Source: a virus. From it: a stretch of 36,678 nt of DNA. Position 1 is the stretch's first letter. Each line of letters begins with the position of its first letter. The stretch lies in the IMG/VR virus record IMGVR_UViG_3300047276_000087, positions 1 through 36,678 of that record; one strand, 5' to 3'. The translations under genes were made by a program, and so were the position numbers. The notes below the pieces were generated by a model. That model saw nothing but the letters and a program-made list of their open reading frames with translations, was not told the origin of the DNA and made no database searches. Shown here in pieces: positions 21,801 to 28,974 of the stretch.

Positions 21801-22205
21801 GGTGCGGTCTGTGGAGTCAAATGTAATCAAACGGTCGCCATAATACATTTCGGCGGTGTCAAAGTTAAACACGCCTGCCGCAGTTCCTAGTGTTGAATTT
21901 GCTTGGCTAATGCTTGAGATTGCCAAGACGTAATACATTGTCTTTTGGTCAGTCGTCAGCACCGCATCCACAAATGTGCCGCCCATGTAGGCATCGCCGT
22001 ACACCACTGGGATTGCGTTTACTGCGCTTGGGGGCACTTGCTGACGCACACCCATGTCTTGCTGAGTCTCGGGGTTTTCGGCAAAGATGCGGGTCACCAC
22101 TTGCGACAGGGCAAAACTGACGGCAAAGGTTGCCGCTGTGACAGATGTGAAAATTCCCGCTTCTACAAGCGAAGCCGCCGCCGCCGCAATAAGTGTACTG
22201 ACCAT
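18873..22205 (-). CDS. Tail tip / host-specificity protein (J-like) with S74 chaperone
   Basis: 1110 aa. A hydrophobic Ala-rich N-terminus (STLIAAAAASLVEAGIF) is followed by VPPSAVNAIPVVYGDAYMGG and a large domain of the lambda J / tail-hub type (RWPSSNRQMNNLAFAIVKLV, KPGDVWLDYITNTAYGG, ARYRINGVLDAGQTVLSNID, SCDSWMTYSAALGQW). Fibronectin-like parts come next, then beta repeats, and from about residue 1003 an S74 domain (SPSDIRLKEEIADSD, KGYGFIADEVETLIG, a coiled-coil end). It forms the end of the tail and contacts the host. An S74 domain on a J-like protein, with another on the neighbouring fibre, gives two self-cleaving chaperones in one tail. Confidence 0.85.
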   Translation of the reverse strand: MVSTLIAAAAASLVEAGIFTSVTAATFAVSFALSQVVTRIFAENPETQQDMGVRQQVPPSAVNAIPVVYGDAYMGGTFVDAVLTTDQKTMYYVLAISSISQANSTLGTAAGVFNFDTAEMYYGDRLITFDSTDRTKVISLTDEAGNVDTKISGNLYINLYTSSNAGVITSANGASAPSTVMGGVDIASAQRWPSSNRQMNNLAFAIVKLVYNRDADTTSLNPITFHVSHYPNGASVAKPGDVWLDYITNTAYGGAIPPSSVDTICVATLNTYSDALITYTPAGGGSPVTQARYRINGVLDAGQTVLSNIDRIMSACDSWMTYSAALGQWSVVINKSETAAYAFTDNNIIGDIRLSATDITSSINQVEARFPFKSNRDQASFVNLQTPSGLLYPNEPVNKYSITYDLVNDSVQAQYLANRLLEQAREDLIVSFNTTYYGIQVDAGNVVSVTNSDYGWNAKLFRVMKVNEASLPDGSLGARLELNEYNAQVYDDANITQFTPAPNSNLASPVYFSALSAPTVTASRPSDAVPSFDVQVSIPTTGRVTFGTLYYTTTPADPLSYKALNTATSPNNVPVANGTTYTFANQVLPAGTYYFTYTVGNEIASSQKSTNSSAFVWAPTGTAGTAGISFITAYKVQSQSSAAPTFTTPTSGATAPTGWSLTAPTVSVGQVMWYIQGQYNSNSVTVNSVPANSTAWTGPVAASIFQDIRSDNWNGSTPPTYGNPATYGTLGYYIQQSTGDVFFNNGIFRGNLIGASNIEITGSAKFNGAVTTIAGTAAVTANVTYAQRYGIIAFADNAPYNPTISTAGVYGYGDNNAYGVRGVSFGSGGTGVFGSGPFAGIEGNASGTSGVGVKGYGNGTAGVGVFGLSNGTGAGVYGISASGPGVWCNGPFKWDAYTFPIPTGTVTDVMRGNGTWGAVSITSSTVTTALGYTPLSTTGQAYDTARMDGLVASSWARIFPTNSGTANAAGSGINLLGSSSTGIAGAYVGTSGSGNTVTFGVQTTSPSDIRLKEEIADSDLGLAFVKQLRPVSYKLKADPRHQKGYGFIADEVETLIGDDSSLVYFEKDWQVGEEKGFKTIHYPSYIAVLTKAIQELSAQVEELKKQIPKI

Positions 22206-22207
22206 TT

Positions 22208-22654
22208 TTATTCCCTAACGAAAGTTGCGCCTAGTGGTTTGTAGCCACGGCGCGTGTAATCAATCAACGGCCCGTTTGCTGAGATTGATGTGCATACCAA
22301 ATCAATATCGCCGATTTCCAACATCTTTTGAGCACGTTCGTCAAATGCTTTCCAAAGCCTACCGCCTACTGTACCGTTTCTATACTCTGGCTCAACCCAC
22401 CAAAGCAATTCATTTAATTCTTTTACTTTGGGTGACCAAATGTTAGAAGTTTTGTAAGCCACGATTGCACCTCTAAGATGCGAGTCCACAAAAATAAAGC
22501 CACGGCCTTGGATGATGCTAAACAATAGTTCTTCAACATACCGAGGAAAATGATTGCTTTGTTCGCCAAGTTTTTTAATAGGGTTTTCATAAGCATAGGA
22601 CTCCACAATTTCTAAAAGTCTTGGAATGTCATATCTTGTCGCTAGTCTTATCAT
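22208..22654 (-). CDS. GNAT-family N-acetyltransferase
   Basis: 148 aa. MIRLATRYDIPRLLEIVESY (first strand/helix), RGAIVAYKT, and the acetyl-CoA loop WWVEPEYRNGTVGGRLWKAF (R/Q-x-x-G-x-G/A type) with FDERAQKMLEIGDIDLVCTS after it. It would move an acetyl group from acetyl-CoA to an unknown amine. The gene lies 2 bp from the tail tip gene and overlaps the DUF1833-like gene before it, so it is made with tail proteins. Similar enzymes sit here in related phages; a substrate in the virion or host is unknown. Confidence 0.8.
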   Translation of the reverse strand: MIRLATRYDIPRLLEIVESYAYENPIKKLGEQSNHFPRYVEELLFSIIQGRGFIFVDSHLRGAIVAYKTSNIWSPKVKELNELLWWVEPEYRNGTVGGRLWKAFDERAQKMLEIGDIDLVCTSISANGPLIDYTRRGYKPLGATFVRE

Positions 22655-23307
22655 GGTGCGTCACCACCTCCACCGCTATTGTCCAAGGTAGTTGTTGTTT
22701 CGCTTGACTGTGTCTGCGTCTTTGGAGGCGCCCCGAAGTCAAAGTATGTATTTGAAATCTCAGAGACGCGGTTCATTGATGTCTCGCTTGTCCCGTAGAT
22801 AAACTGCCAGTTGCTCTTATTGGTCCGAACGCCCGACAAGCGGTTTTCCAAGATGCGGCGCATCGATGAGCATGAGATTGAGCAGGTCGCCACCCGCGTG
22901 CGCATTTCAGAATTGAAGTCTTCGGTAATCGCTACGCTGTTAATAATGCCTTGGTAGCGTTTAAAAAATTGCGTAGTGGGCGTTGTGATGATTTGGTTGT
23001 TTGAGTCAAAAAATCCACGCCACACTTCCACCAGTGAGCCTTTGATGTCGTTTGACAGAATAACTGCAATATTGGCCGGCACGATGCCTGTCAACGATAT
23101 GGTCATGTCATCCGAGGTTGCTTTAATGTCTCGCTGTATGTCGCTGACATTAAGTAATGCGCCAAGATTTGAAAAGGTATTGCCGCCCACAGTGATTGGG
23201 GCCGCCGCATTACAGAATGTGTAAACCGTACCGGCTGTGCCGACTGTCAGTTTGACAAATTCGGCATGGTTAATCTGTGAGCCTGTTACGGCATTTATCG
23301 TGGTCAT
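22651..23307 (-). CDS. Distal tail protein (DUF1833/baseplate hub-like)
   Basis: 218 aa. Strand-rich: HAEFVKLTVGTAGTVYTFCN, YNLG-type turns, SDIQRDIKATSDDMTISLTG, LVEVWRGFFDSNNQII, CSISCSSMRRILENRLSGVR, SNWQFIYGTSETSMNRVSEI. This fits the DUF1833/hub family encoded between tape measure and tip genes in siphophages. It ends in a Gly-rich tail (SGGGGDAP). Structural role at the tail tip is inferred from family and place. Confidence 0.7.
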   Translation of the reverse strand: MTTINAVTGSQINHAEFVKLTVGTAGTVYTFCNAAAPITVGGNTFSNLGALLNVSDIQRDIKATSDDMTISLTGIVPANIAVILSNDIKGSLVEVWRGFFDSNNQIITTPTTQFFKRYQGIINSVAITEDFNSEMRTRVATCSISCSSMRRILENRLSGVRTNKSNWQFIYGTSETSMNRVSEISNTYFDFGAPPKTQTQSSETTTTLDNSGGGGDAP

Positions 23308-23900
23308 GTGATGTACTCTCTAAAAACAAATGGCGCATCCCATTGCACAAATGCGCCGCTAGTCATTGGGTTCAAAGTATATGTCGGGCATGACTCAGCC
23401 ACAACAGTAAATGTGCATTGATTTCCCATGTACACCGTTGTTCCAGATGCGGGTGTGCCAATCAAGGGCCTGTGGATGCTCACAGATGAGCCTGCGGAGT
23501 CCGCTGTCACCTTGTAGGTGTATCCACTTACCATGATGAAATCGCCGGCCTTGAACGTGCCATTGGAGGTCAGTGCAAGGGTTTGTGTGTTTGCCGCCGG
23601 TGTGCCATTCAATGTGGCCGCTGTTGCCGTTCCCTGCATGACCGTAAACCATGACAGGTTGGAACTGGTCATCACAATCGTTTCGGGCAATTGACGGTCT
23701 TTGTTGTCGATGGCTTGAATGATTGCACGTACCTGTGGGTAATACAGGTAGGCATGAGGCTGAATCGTGAACACCCATGGCACTGCGGTCAAATATTGCG
23801 CCACGGTGATGTAGCCTGACCTTGCCACTTGCTGTCCAACCATGCGGCGGTTGTTCACCTGCATGGATTGCTGTATCTCAAAAATGGTTTGAAAACTCAT
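23304..23900 (-). CDS. Tail protein
   Basis: 198 aa. FTIQPHAYLYYPQVRAIIQA and IDNKDRQLPETIVMTSSNLSW near the centre, then a beta-rich region (GDFIMVSGYTYKVTADSAGS). I recognise it as a tail component always next to the tape measure gene in this phage group; the distal tail protein role (connecting the tube to the hub) is likely. The start overlaps the tape measure stop. Confidence 0.6.
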   Translation of the reverse strand: MSFQTIFEIQQSMQVNNRRMVGQQVARSGYITVAQYLTAVPWVFTIQPHAYLYYPQVRAIIQAIDNKDRQLPETIVMTSSNLSWFTVMQGTATAATLNGTPAANTQTLALTSNGTFKAGDFIMVSGYTYKVTADSAGSSVSIHRPLIGTPASGTTVYMGNQCTFTVVAESCPTYTLNPMTSGAFVQWDAPFVFREYIT

Positions 23901-25867
23901 GCTCGACCTCGATTCACTGCCAATGATTTACCGGCGTATTGATTTGCCGCCCAGACAGCATTGGGGCTTGCCAACAATCTGTCTTCAAATGATTTGGTAT
24001 CAATAGCGTTAATGTAATTGTTTGTCACCATGGTTGTGCCGCCCATATTGCTCAGTGCATGGTTGGGAATAATATTTCCTGCGGTGCGTGGTACAAACAG
24101 TTCGGGTCCGCGTTCACCCACAATGCTTGGTTGGCCAACAGCAGGTGAGCCGCCGTCTGCATAGCCTGGTACGCCAGTCATGGCCGCAGGCTGATATGGA
24201 TTCGCACGCATTCCAAACATAGCGCCAAACATCGAACTCAAAAAGTTGGATGCCGCCGCTTTCATCTGAATGGCAATCATGTCTTGAATGATGCTCTTGG
24301 CCAAGTCTTTGAAGCCTAGTTTGCCAGTCTTTACAAAGCGGTCAATGGCTGATTCCATATTGCCCATCAGTGAGTCAAATGCTTTGGCGCCTTGCTCGAG
24401 TTCTGTTGGCATATCGCGCAAAAATCTATTTGCGGCTTTACCAAATCCTTCATAAAAACCGCCTTCACGTTGCGCTTTAATAGCATCATTTTGTGCTTGA
24501 GCATAACGCCTTGTTGCATCTGCCAATTCATTTTCGCGTTGAATTAATTGTTCTTTAGCATCGGCATCCAAAAGATTGTTGCGGTTAATCTCTTGAATTG
24601 CATCTAGACGTTTTTGTTCTGCCAAAAATAAATCTTTTGTTAATTGAATATCCTCTGGACGCATGTCTCGCAAAAGAATGTCAATAGACAATAATTGTTC
24701 TTTAATTGCTAACAATCCTTGCTCTTTTTCAATGCGTTTCGCTTCATTTGTATATGCGGCCACTTGTTGGCCTTCAATATCAAATAAAAGTTTGGCGTAT
24801 TTTTGTGCTTCGCGGTTTAAATCCGCAATCATTTTTAATCGTCTACGTTCGGCTTCCTCGGCATCTTTGTCACGGGCCTTGGTTACTTGCCTGCCTGGGG
24901 TAGACGCGGGGGCGCCTGAGTCAACTGACTTTGGGCTAAAAATATCTAATGTAAATAAGTCCAGTTTAGCCCTATCGCGTTCTGCTCGTTCTGTTGCCTC
25001 TTTATAGATTTTCCCAATCTCAGCAAAGTCGCCACGGAACAAAGCCATGGCCGCTTGCCCCAGTGCTTTGAAATCCTCAATCAAAGTTTTAACAACAAAA
25101 CCGACGTGCCCTGCGGCCAATGCAATTGTTTCAAATACCGCTTTGAATATTTCGCCAAAGGTGTTTCCTTCTTTGTTTAATTCTTTGAAGTAATCTATTG
25201 TTGTGACCAGTTTGGGACCGGCTTCTGTGGCCAATAGCAACATGTAATTGCGTGTGCGCTGTTGCAACAAGTCGTAGACATCGGCGGCCTTTTGGATTGC
25301 TTCCTCTTGCTCTTTTGTGAGCGTGTTGGCCTTGTCCATGTCTTCTGCAAGAGCAACAAAGTCAACGCCCTTAGCGGCCCTGCCAAAGATTTCAAAGGCT
25401 TTTGCATTGCGCGTGACGGAGTCTTCCATTGAACCAAGGTTTTTCACGACCTTGTTCAGCAGTTGTTCCTCGGACATTTTCCCAAGGTCTTGCAGGCTAA
25501 TGCCCAACATGGTTGCAGTTTTCTGCGCCTGCAATGAGCCGCCAGCCGCATCGTCAATAAATTTTGTGAACGATGCAAGCAGTTTGCCGGAGTCATTAGC
25601 CTTGCCGCCTGCGTTGGCCAGAGCATTGGAAAGTTTAAGGACTGTGCCAATTGCTACTTCATTGGCTTTTGCAACATCGGCTAAGTCATCTGCATACTGG
25701 AGTGCGGCGGCAGTGGCGGCCACCAAAGCAGTTGCGCCAATCTTTCCCGCCTTTTCTGCGGCTTGGCTGAACTGCTCAAGTTTTTTACCGGCGGCTTCTA
25801 TGCCTTTGGTGAACTCCGCAGAATCTAAGCCTAGAACTACGCCAAGGCGGGCAATCATATTAGCCAT
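23897..25867 (-). CDS. Tail tape measure protein
   Basis: 656 aa. N-terminus LGVVLGLDSAEFTKGIEAAG and helices typical of tape measures; a hydrophobic Ala-rich stretch near 45-60; long charged coiled-coil segments in the middle (RRLKMIADLNREAQKYAKLL, LADATRRYAQAQNDAIKAQR); and a C-terminal FKDLAKSIIQDMIAIQMKAA and GERGPELFVPR motif usual for this family. It sets tail length and passes into the host. The length predicts a fairly short siphovirus tail. Confidence 0.88.
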   Translation of the reverse strand: MANMIARLGVVLGLDSAEFTKGIEAAGKKLEQFSQAAEKAGKIGATALVAATAAALQYADDLADVAKANEVAIGTVLKLSNALANAGGKANDSGKLLASFTKFIDDAAGGSLQAQKTATMLGISLQDLGKMSEEQLLNKVVKNLGSMEDSVTRNAKAFEIFGRAAKGVDFVALAEDMDKANTLTKEQEEAIQKAADVYDLLQQRTRNYMLLLATEAGPKLVTTIDYFKELNKEGNTFGEIFKAVFETIALAAGHVGFVVKTLIEDFKALGQAAMALFRGDFAEIGKIYKEATERAERDRAKLDLFTLDIFSPKSVDSGAPASTPGRQVTKARDKDAEEAERRRLKMIADLNREAQKYAKLLFDIEGQQVAAYTNEAKRIEKEQGLLAIKEQLLSIDILLRDMRPEDIQLTKDLFLAEQKRLDAIQEINRNNLLDADAKEQLIQRENELADATRRYAQAQNDAIKAQREGGFYEGFGKAANRFLRDMPTELEQGAKAFDSLMGNMESAIDRFVKTGKLGFKDLAKSIIQDMIAIQMKAAASNFLSSMFGAMFGMRANPYQPAAMTGVPGYADGGSPAVGQPSIVGERGPELFVPRTAGNIIPNHALSNMGGTTMVTNNYINAIDTKSFEDRLLASPNAVWAANQYAGKSLAVNRGRA

Positions 25868-26225
25868 GTTTTACCTCAAACAATTTTTTATCAAACCCTT
25901 GTGCCTGTGTCATAAACATCAAAAGGCTGTTGTTAACAGCCGCCTGTTTACTGCTTTCGGGCAACGGCGGATAGATGTAATCATAAGCACTTCCAAGGAC
26001 ATTGGCTAGTTTATACGGCGGTGAGTTTGCCGGCCTCATATAGTTAAACACTCCGTTTGTCAGAGTCGCTATTTGAGTCAGCAGTCCGTAGTTTCCAACC
26101 AGTCCATCGGCATACATCGTTTGGATGTTTACCATGGTTACATCATCGATGTCTTGTATTGTTTCTAAGGTATGCCCGTTGAAAATCATTGCGGCTAGGC
26201 ATTGCTTTTTCAACGAGCCAATTAG
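25860..26225 (-). CDS. Tail assembly chaperone frameshift extension (T-like)
   Basis: About 121 residues expected as the -1 frameshift continuation of the 26222-26704 gene; the lone TTG start at 26213 is unlikely to be used. The product starts near LIGSLKKQCLAAMIFNGH and continues with TIQDIDDVTMVNIQTMYADG and LANVLGSAYDYIYPPLPE. In lambda the G-T fusion binds the tape measure protein and tube subunits during tail assembly. The fusion here would be about 281 aa. The 3' end overlaps the tape measure gene by 8 bp. Confidence 0.75.
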   Translation of the reverse strand, partial: LIGSLKKQCLAAMIFNGHTLETIQDIDDVTMVNIQTMYADGLVGNYGLLTQIATLTNGVFNYMRPANSPPYKLANVLGSAYDYIYPPLPESSKQAAVNNSLLMFMTQAQGFDKKLFEVKHG

Positions 26226-26704
26226 TTTCCCCGCGCTTCCTTATATGTCGGGCTAATCACTTCACCAATTTTATCGACTATCTGCATCTGTACTGAAATT
26301 GGGAACTCGTCTTCAATGTCTTGATACGTCAAGTCGTCTAGTGTTGCGCCTTCCATTGCGGGAATAAGCAACTTAAAAAATTCTGTAATTCGGGCTTCTG
26401 TAATGGCTTTGTTTTTAGCCGCCTCTCGCATGGACCGGCCTTGGACTAGGATGTCGTCATCAGTAAAAACAAAGTCATCATTCTGATTGTCTTTAAATTC
26501 CAACAGTGGCTTTGTAATACTGTCGTAGATAACATTCACAGCCTGCTCGTCAGGCTCGGAGACTTTTTTGTAGATAGCGTCCGATTCTGCAACCAGTGGG
26601 ATGCGGACTTTAAATGTATGACCGCCAAGTTCAAAAGAACGGGTCAATAAGTTTTTTCTATTTGCTTGGTATTTTTCACCAAACGCACTTGCGAATTTCG
26701 TCAT
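26222..26704 (-). CDS. Tail assembly chaperone (G-like)
   Basis: 160 aa. RSFELGGHTFKVRIPLVAES near the N-terminus, then a helical, acidic protein (FKDNQNDDFVFTDDDILVQG, LDDLTYQDIEDEFPISVQMQ). It sits between the tail tube and tape measure genes, the standard place for G. A slippery heptamer just before the stop allows a fused product. The start overlaps the stop of the gp10-like gene. Confidence 0.75.
   Translation of the reverse strand: MTKFASAFGEKYQANRKNLLTRSFELGGHTFKVRIPLVAESDAIYKKVSEPDEQAVNVIYDSITKPLLEFKDNQNDDFVFTDDDILVQGRSMREAAKNKAITEARITEFFKLLIPAMEGATLDDLTYQDIEDEFPISVQMQIVDKIGEVISPTYKEARGN
26225..26231 (-). promoter_or_regulatory. Programmed -1 frameshift site GGGAAAC
   Basis: In the chaperone frame the last codons are CGG GGA AAC TAA, so G GGA AAC is an in-phase X XXY YYZ heptamer, one base different from lambda's GGGAAAG in G-T. 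The -1 frame is open from here to 25860. Confidence 0.8.
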
Positions 26705-27249
26705 TTCTGTTTTGCCTTGTATTGATTTAACCGCCTGCCGATAATCTCTCCAAGCCTCTTAGCGGTGTCGGGGGCCTGTGATTCCATCGCGGGTCTTAAA
26801 AATGGATGTGCGCTGTTGTGTGCAGAGCCAAACTCTTGCGCCACGGCACGCGCATCGCTTTTTATGCCCATGAAATTTTCTACGTTATCAACGCCCATCT
26901 TTTTAAGATTGCGTCTTGCTCTGAGAAGTCCTCTGCCTTCACTCATTTGGGCAAGTTTCTTGCCGGAGGCTGTTGTGACGGCGGCAATGACTGTATCGGT
27001 TTCGGTAATGTACTTGGACCGTCTATCGCGGCGTGTGGGGCGCCTGGCTTCCACTTGAAGGGATAATTTTAAGCCACCCGTGTCGACAGGTGCGTTGGCC
27101 ACGGCTTGACTTAGGACGGGCTTCATAGCCTCGCGTACTGCGGGGACTAAAATTTTGCTCGTGGCTTTCTTATCGCCAATCTCCTCGGCCAACTCATTGA
27201 ATGCGGCAAGCACCTCTTTCAATCCATCGATTTTGAAAGATGCTTGCAT
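26701..27249 (-). CDS. HK97 gp10-like tail completion protein
   Basis: 182 aa. IDGLKEVLAAFNELAEEIGD, VPAVREAMKPVLSQAVANAP and VDTGGLKLSLQVEARRPTRR (the PVDTGxLxxS motif at about 55-65), then FGSAHNSAHPFLRPAMESQA near 140-155. These are hallmarks of the HK97 gp10 / tail-completion family that shapes the head-proximal tail end. Its position after the tail tube, rather than before it, is a slight departure from HK97 order. Confidence 0.8.
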   Translation of the reverse strand: MQASFKIDGLKEVLAAFNELAEEIGDKKATSKILVPAVREAMKPVLSQAVANAPVDTGGLKLSLQVEARRPTRRDRRSKYITETDTVIAAVTTASGKKLAQMSEGRGLLRARRNLKKMGVDNVENFMGIKSDARAVAQEFGSAHNSAHPFLRPAMESQAPDTAKRLGEIIGRRLNQYKAKQK

Positions 27250-27252
27250 GGT

Positions 27253-27477
27253 TTAACCCGCCTTGATGATTTTATGGAAGATTAGGTGATTGACTTGCAG
27301 GGCGTAATCAACGACTTCCTCGGGAGTCATTTTGTCCGCGTGGTGCTGTGCGATTTGATGCGCAAGTGTGACCGCAGTCATGCGCTGTTGAGAGAAGCCA
27401 AACCAGTCTTTGCGTTCACTGGCTTGGCTCACAAGGAAACCCAACAAATCGTTCGTGTCTTTTATTGTAGTAGTCAT
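27253..27477 (-). CDS. Hypothetical small protein in tail module
   Basis: 74 aa. Helical (DTNDLLGFLVSQASERKDWF, TAVTLAHQIAQHHADKMTPE, EVVDYALQVNHLIFHKIIK). No known family recognised. It lies between another small ORF and the gp10-like gene, with 2-3 bp gaps, so it is a genuine operon member. It could be a small chaperone for the tube or the gp10-like protein. Confidence 0.6.
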   Translation of the reverse strand: MTTTIKDTNDLLGFLVSQASERKDWFGFSQQRMTAVTLAHQIAQHHADKMTPEEVVDYALQVNHLIFHKIIKAG

Positions 27478-27480
27478 TTT

Positions 27481-27678
27481 TTATTCTTTTGTCTTTTTGG
27501 GTTGGGCGTATGGGAAGTACGTTGCCAAAAACTGCAAGGCAGTTTGTTCTTCAGAACCTTCAGTAGCGCCGGCCAAGGCTTCAGCGACTTCTTTGGGGTC
27601 CAACTCCATGCCCCTGACCGCAAGGTCAAAGGGCAGGTAGGTAGTCGTCAGTAAAGTTACCGCGTCTTTAATCGTCAT
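27481..27678 (-). CDS. Hypothetical small protein in tail module
   Basis: 65 aa: MTIKDAVTLLTTTYLPFDLA, then a short acidic helix (LDPKEVAEALAGATEGSEEQ) and a hydrophobic patch (ALQFLATYFPYAQ) before a basic end. Starts 2 bp after the tail tube stop. Function unknown. Confidence 0.6.
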   Translation of the reverse strand: MTIKDAVTLLTTTYLPFDLAVRGMELDPKEVAEALAGATEGSEEQTALQFLATYFPYAQPKKTKE

Positions 27679-27680
27679 GA

Positions 27681-28175
27681 TTAAACGCTGTTTGACCAGC
27701 CGTATTGATTGCCACGTGGGTGGATTGTGAACGTCACCTTGGCTTCAGCGCCTGGGGCTGAGTCAATGGTCCACTGGCTTACACGGCCATTAAACGCGTA
27801 GTTCACAATACCTGTGCCATCTGTGGCAGAGATAACAAAGGTGCGGTCAATCGTGCCGTTATAAGCATCAGCGCGAAGCAACAACAATACTGTGTCGCTA
27901 GGATTCCAAGCGGCAGTAATGCTCATGCTAGTTGGTGCAGACTGAACGGGAATCTTGTCAGATTGACGGGCGCCTGCAACGCCGAAAGATGCTACGGCAT
28001 CATCTTGGCCAAATGCAGGGATGGCTTCCACAGGAACCAAGTTGCCAGAAACTGCCAAGGCAGAAACGGAAGCATAGGTTGACAATGCAGAAGTAGCCAA
28101 TGCGGTTGGGTTTGCGCCTGGCTGTGCGTATAGCGTTGCACTAAAGCCGGGCAAAATTTTACTTGGTAAAGCCAT
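27681..28175 (-). CDS. Major tail protein (tail tube)
   Basis: 164 aa. LPGFSATLYAQPGANPTALA, SMSITAAWNPSDTVLLLLRA, RTFVISATDGTGIVNYAFNG, RVSQWTIDSAPGAEAKVTFT. This single beta-sandwich layout and length fit the HK97/lambda-type tube protein, present in many copies. Its position after the tail terminator gene supports the call. AAAGGAAAC stands before the ATG. Confidence 0.78.
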   Translation of the reverse strand: MALPSKILPGFSATLYAQPGANPTALATSALSTYASVSALAVSGNLVPVEAIPAFGQDDAVASFGVAGARQSDKIPVQSAPTSMSITAAWNPSDTVLLLLRADAYNGTIDRTFVISATDGTGIVNYAFNGRVSQWTIDSAPGAEAKVTFTIHPRGNQYGWSNSV

Positions 28176-28210
28176 TTTGAGTTTCCTTTAAAGAGTTGAA
28201 CAATCGTGTC

Positions 28211-28633
28211 TTATGTTGGAATATCTATTGTGCAATCAATAAAGATTTGCGCCAACTTATTCTCATTGTCGTAACTGTTATACAGCCACTGGCAATCTGC
28301 TTTAGCAATATAAAAACCACCATCGCTAGGGTTTCCCAACATACCGCTATAACCATGTAGCGATTGTAGTACTTGATTTGAAATTGTGAAACCGTCTTCA
28401 ATCTGTTGGGTGAAGATACTTATCTGAAACACCGGTCTGTCGATACCTTTGACCGACTGATAGTTTCCCGTGTAAACCTCTTGGTGCACGTTTCTGAGCA
28501 TCCATGTAATGAACTTAGGCTGTGTTGCAAAATTGCGATTGAAGGCCGCGTAGACGGGTACAGGCGCGACAATTCCTGACAGTTGGTACTGGATTGCTTT
28601 GCCGTAATTAACAACATTGGTTTGTGCGGTCAT
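28211..28633 (-). CDS. Tail terminator-like protein
   Basis: 140 aa, aromatic-rich and mixed alpha/beta: VVNYGKAIQYQLSGIVAPVP, HQEVYTGNYQSVKGIDRPVF, QISIFTQQIEDGFTISNQVL, QSLHGYSGMLG. The pattern (N-terminal helix, then VFQISIF strand) matches DUF3168/gpU-type terminators that cap the tail at the head end. It sits between the head-closure and tube genes as expected. Confidence 0.65.
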   Translation of the reverse strand: MTAQTNVVNYGKAIQYQLSGIVAPVPVYAAFNRNFATQPKFITWMLRNVHQEVYTGNYQSVKGIDRPVFQISIFTQQIEDGFTISNQVLQSLHGYSGMLGNPSDGGFYIAKADCQWLYNSYDNENKLAQIFIDCTIDIPT

Positions 28634-28974
28634 ACAGCCACCACAGGGTCATTGCGCACGCACAGGAACTTGACCGTCATGCGGTCGTCCGATTCGCGCA
28701 CGCTGTCTACACGCCAGTCAAAGTTTTTCCAGTTAATGGAATACAGATTCTGGTTGTCCACAATCTCACGGGTGTTCGGGGTGTAGTTCAAAGTAAATTC
28801 CACAATGTCCGAATACACACGGTATTTTTCAGTGATGCGCAGATTGTTGGCCACAGAATGCACACGCGCACGCGTATCAAACCACTTTGTGATAGTCGTG
28901 GATTGCTCACCAAAGGTACTTTTCCCAAAGGTCAGCCGATTCACTCGTATGTTTTCAAAGCGTGCAATTGCCAT
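28630..28974 (-). CDS. Head-closure / head-tail adaptor-like protein
   Basis: 114 aa, nearly all beta: ARFENIRVNRLTFGKSTFGE, KWFDTRARVHSVANNLRITE, YRVYSDIVEFTLNYTPNTRE, SINWKNFDWRVDSVRESDDR. This fits the SPP1 gp16 / HK97 gp7-type stopper family by size and place (after the connector). The start is 1 bp before the upstream stop ends, coupled. Functional call is positional. Confidence 0.6.
   Translation of the reverse strand: MAIARFENIRVNRLTFGKSTFGEQSTTITKWFDTRARVHSVANNLRITEKYRVYSDIVEFTLNYTPNTREIVDNQNLYSINWKNFDWRVDSVRESDDRMTVKFLCVRNDPVVAV

Noticed and set aside
25317-26009. 230-codon plus-strand ORF opposite the tape measure gene
   Set aside because: Ser/Ala-rich mirror of helical coding sequence; no family features.
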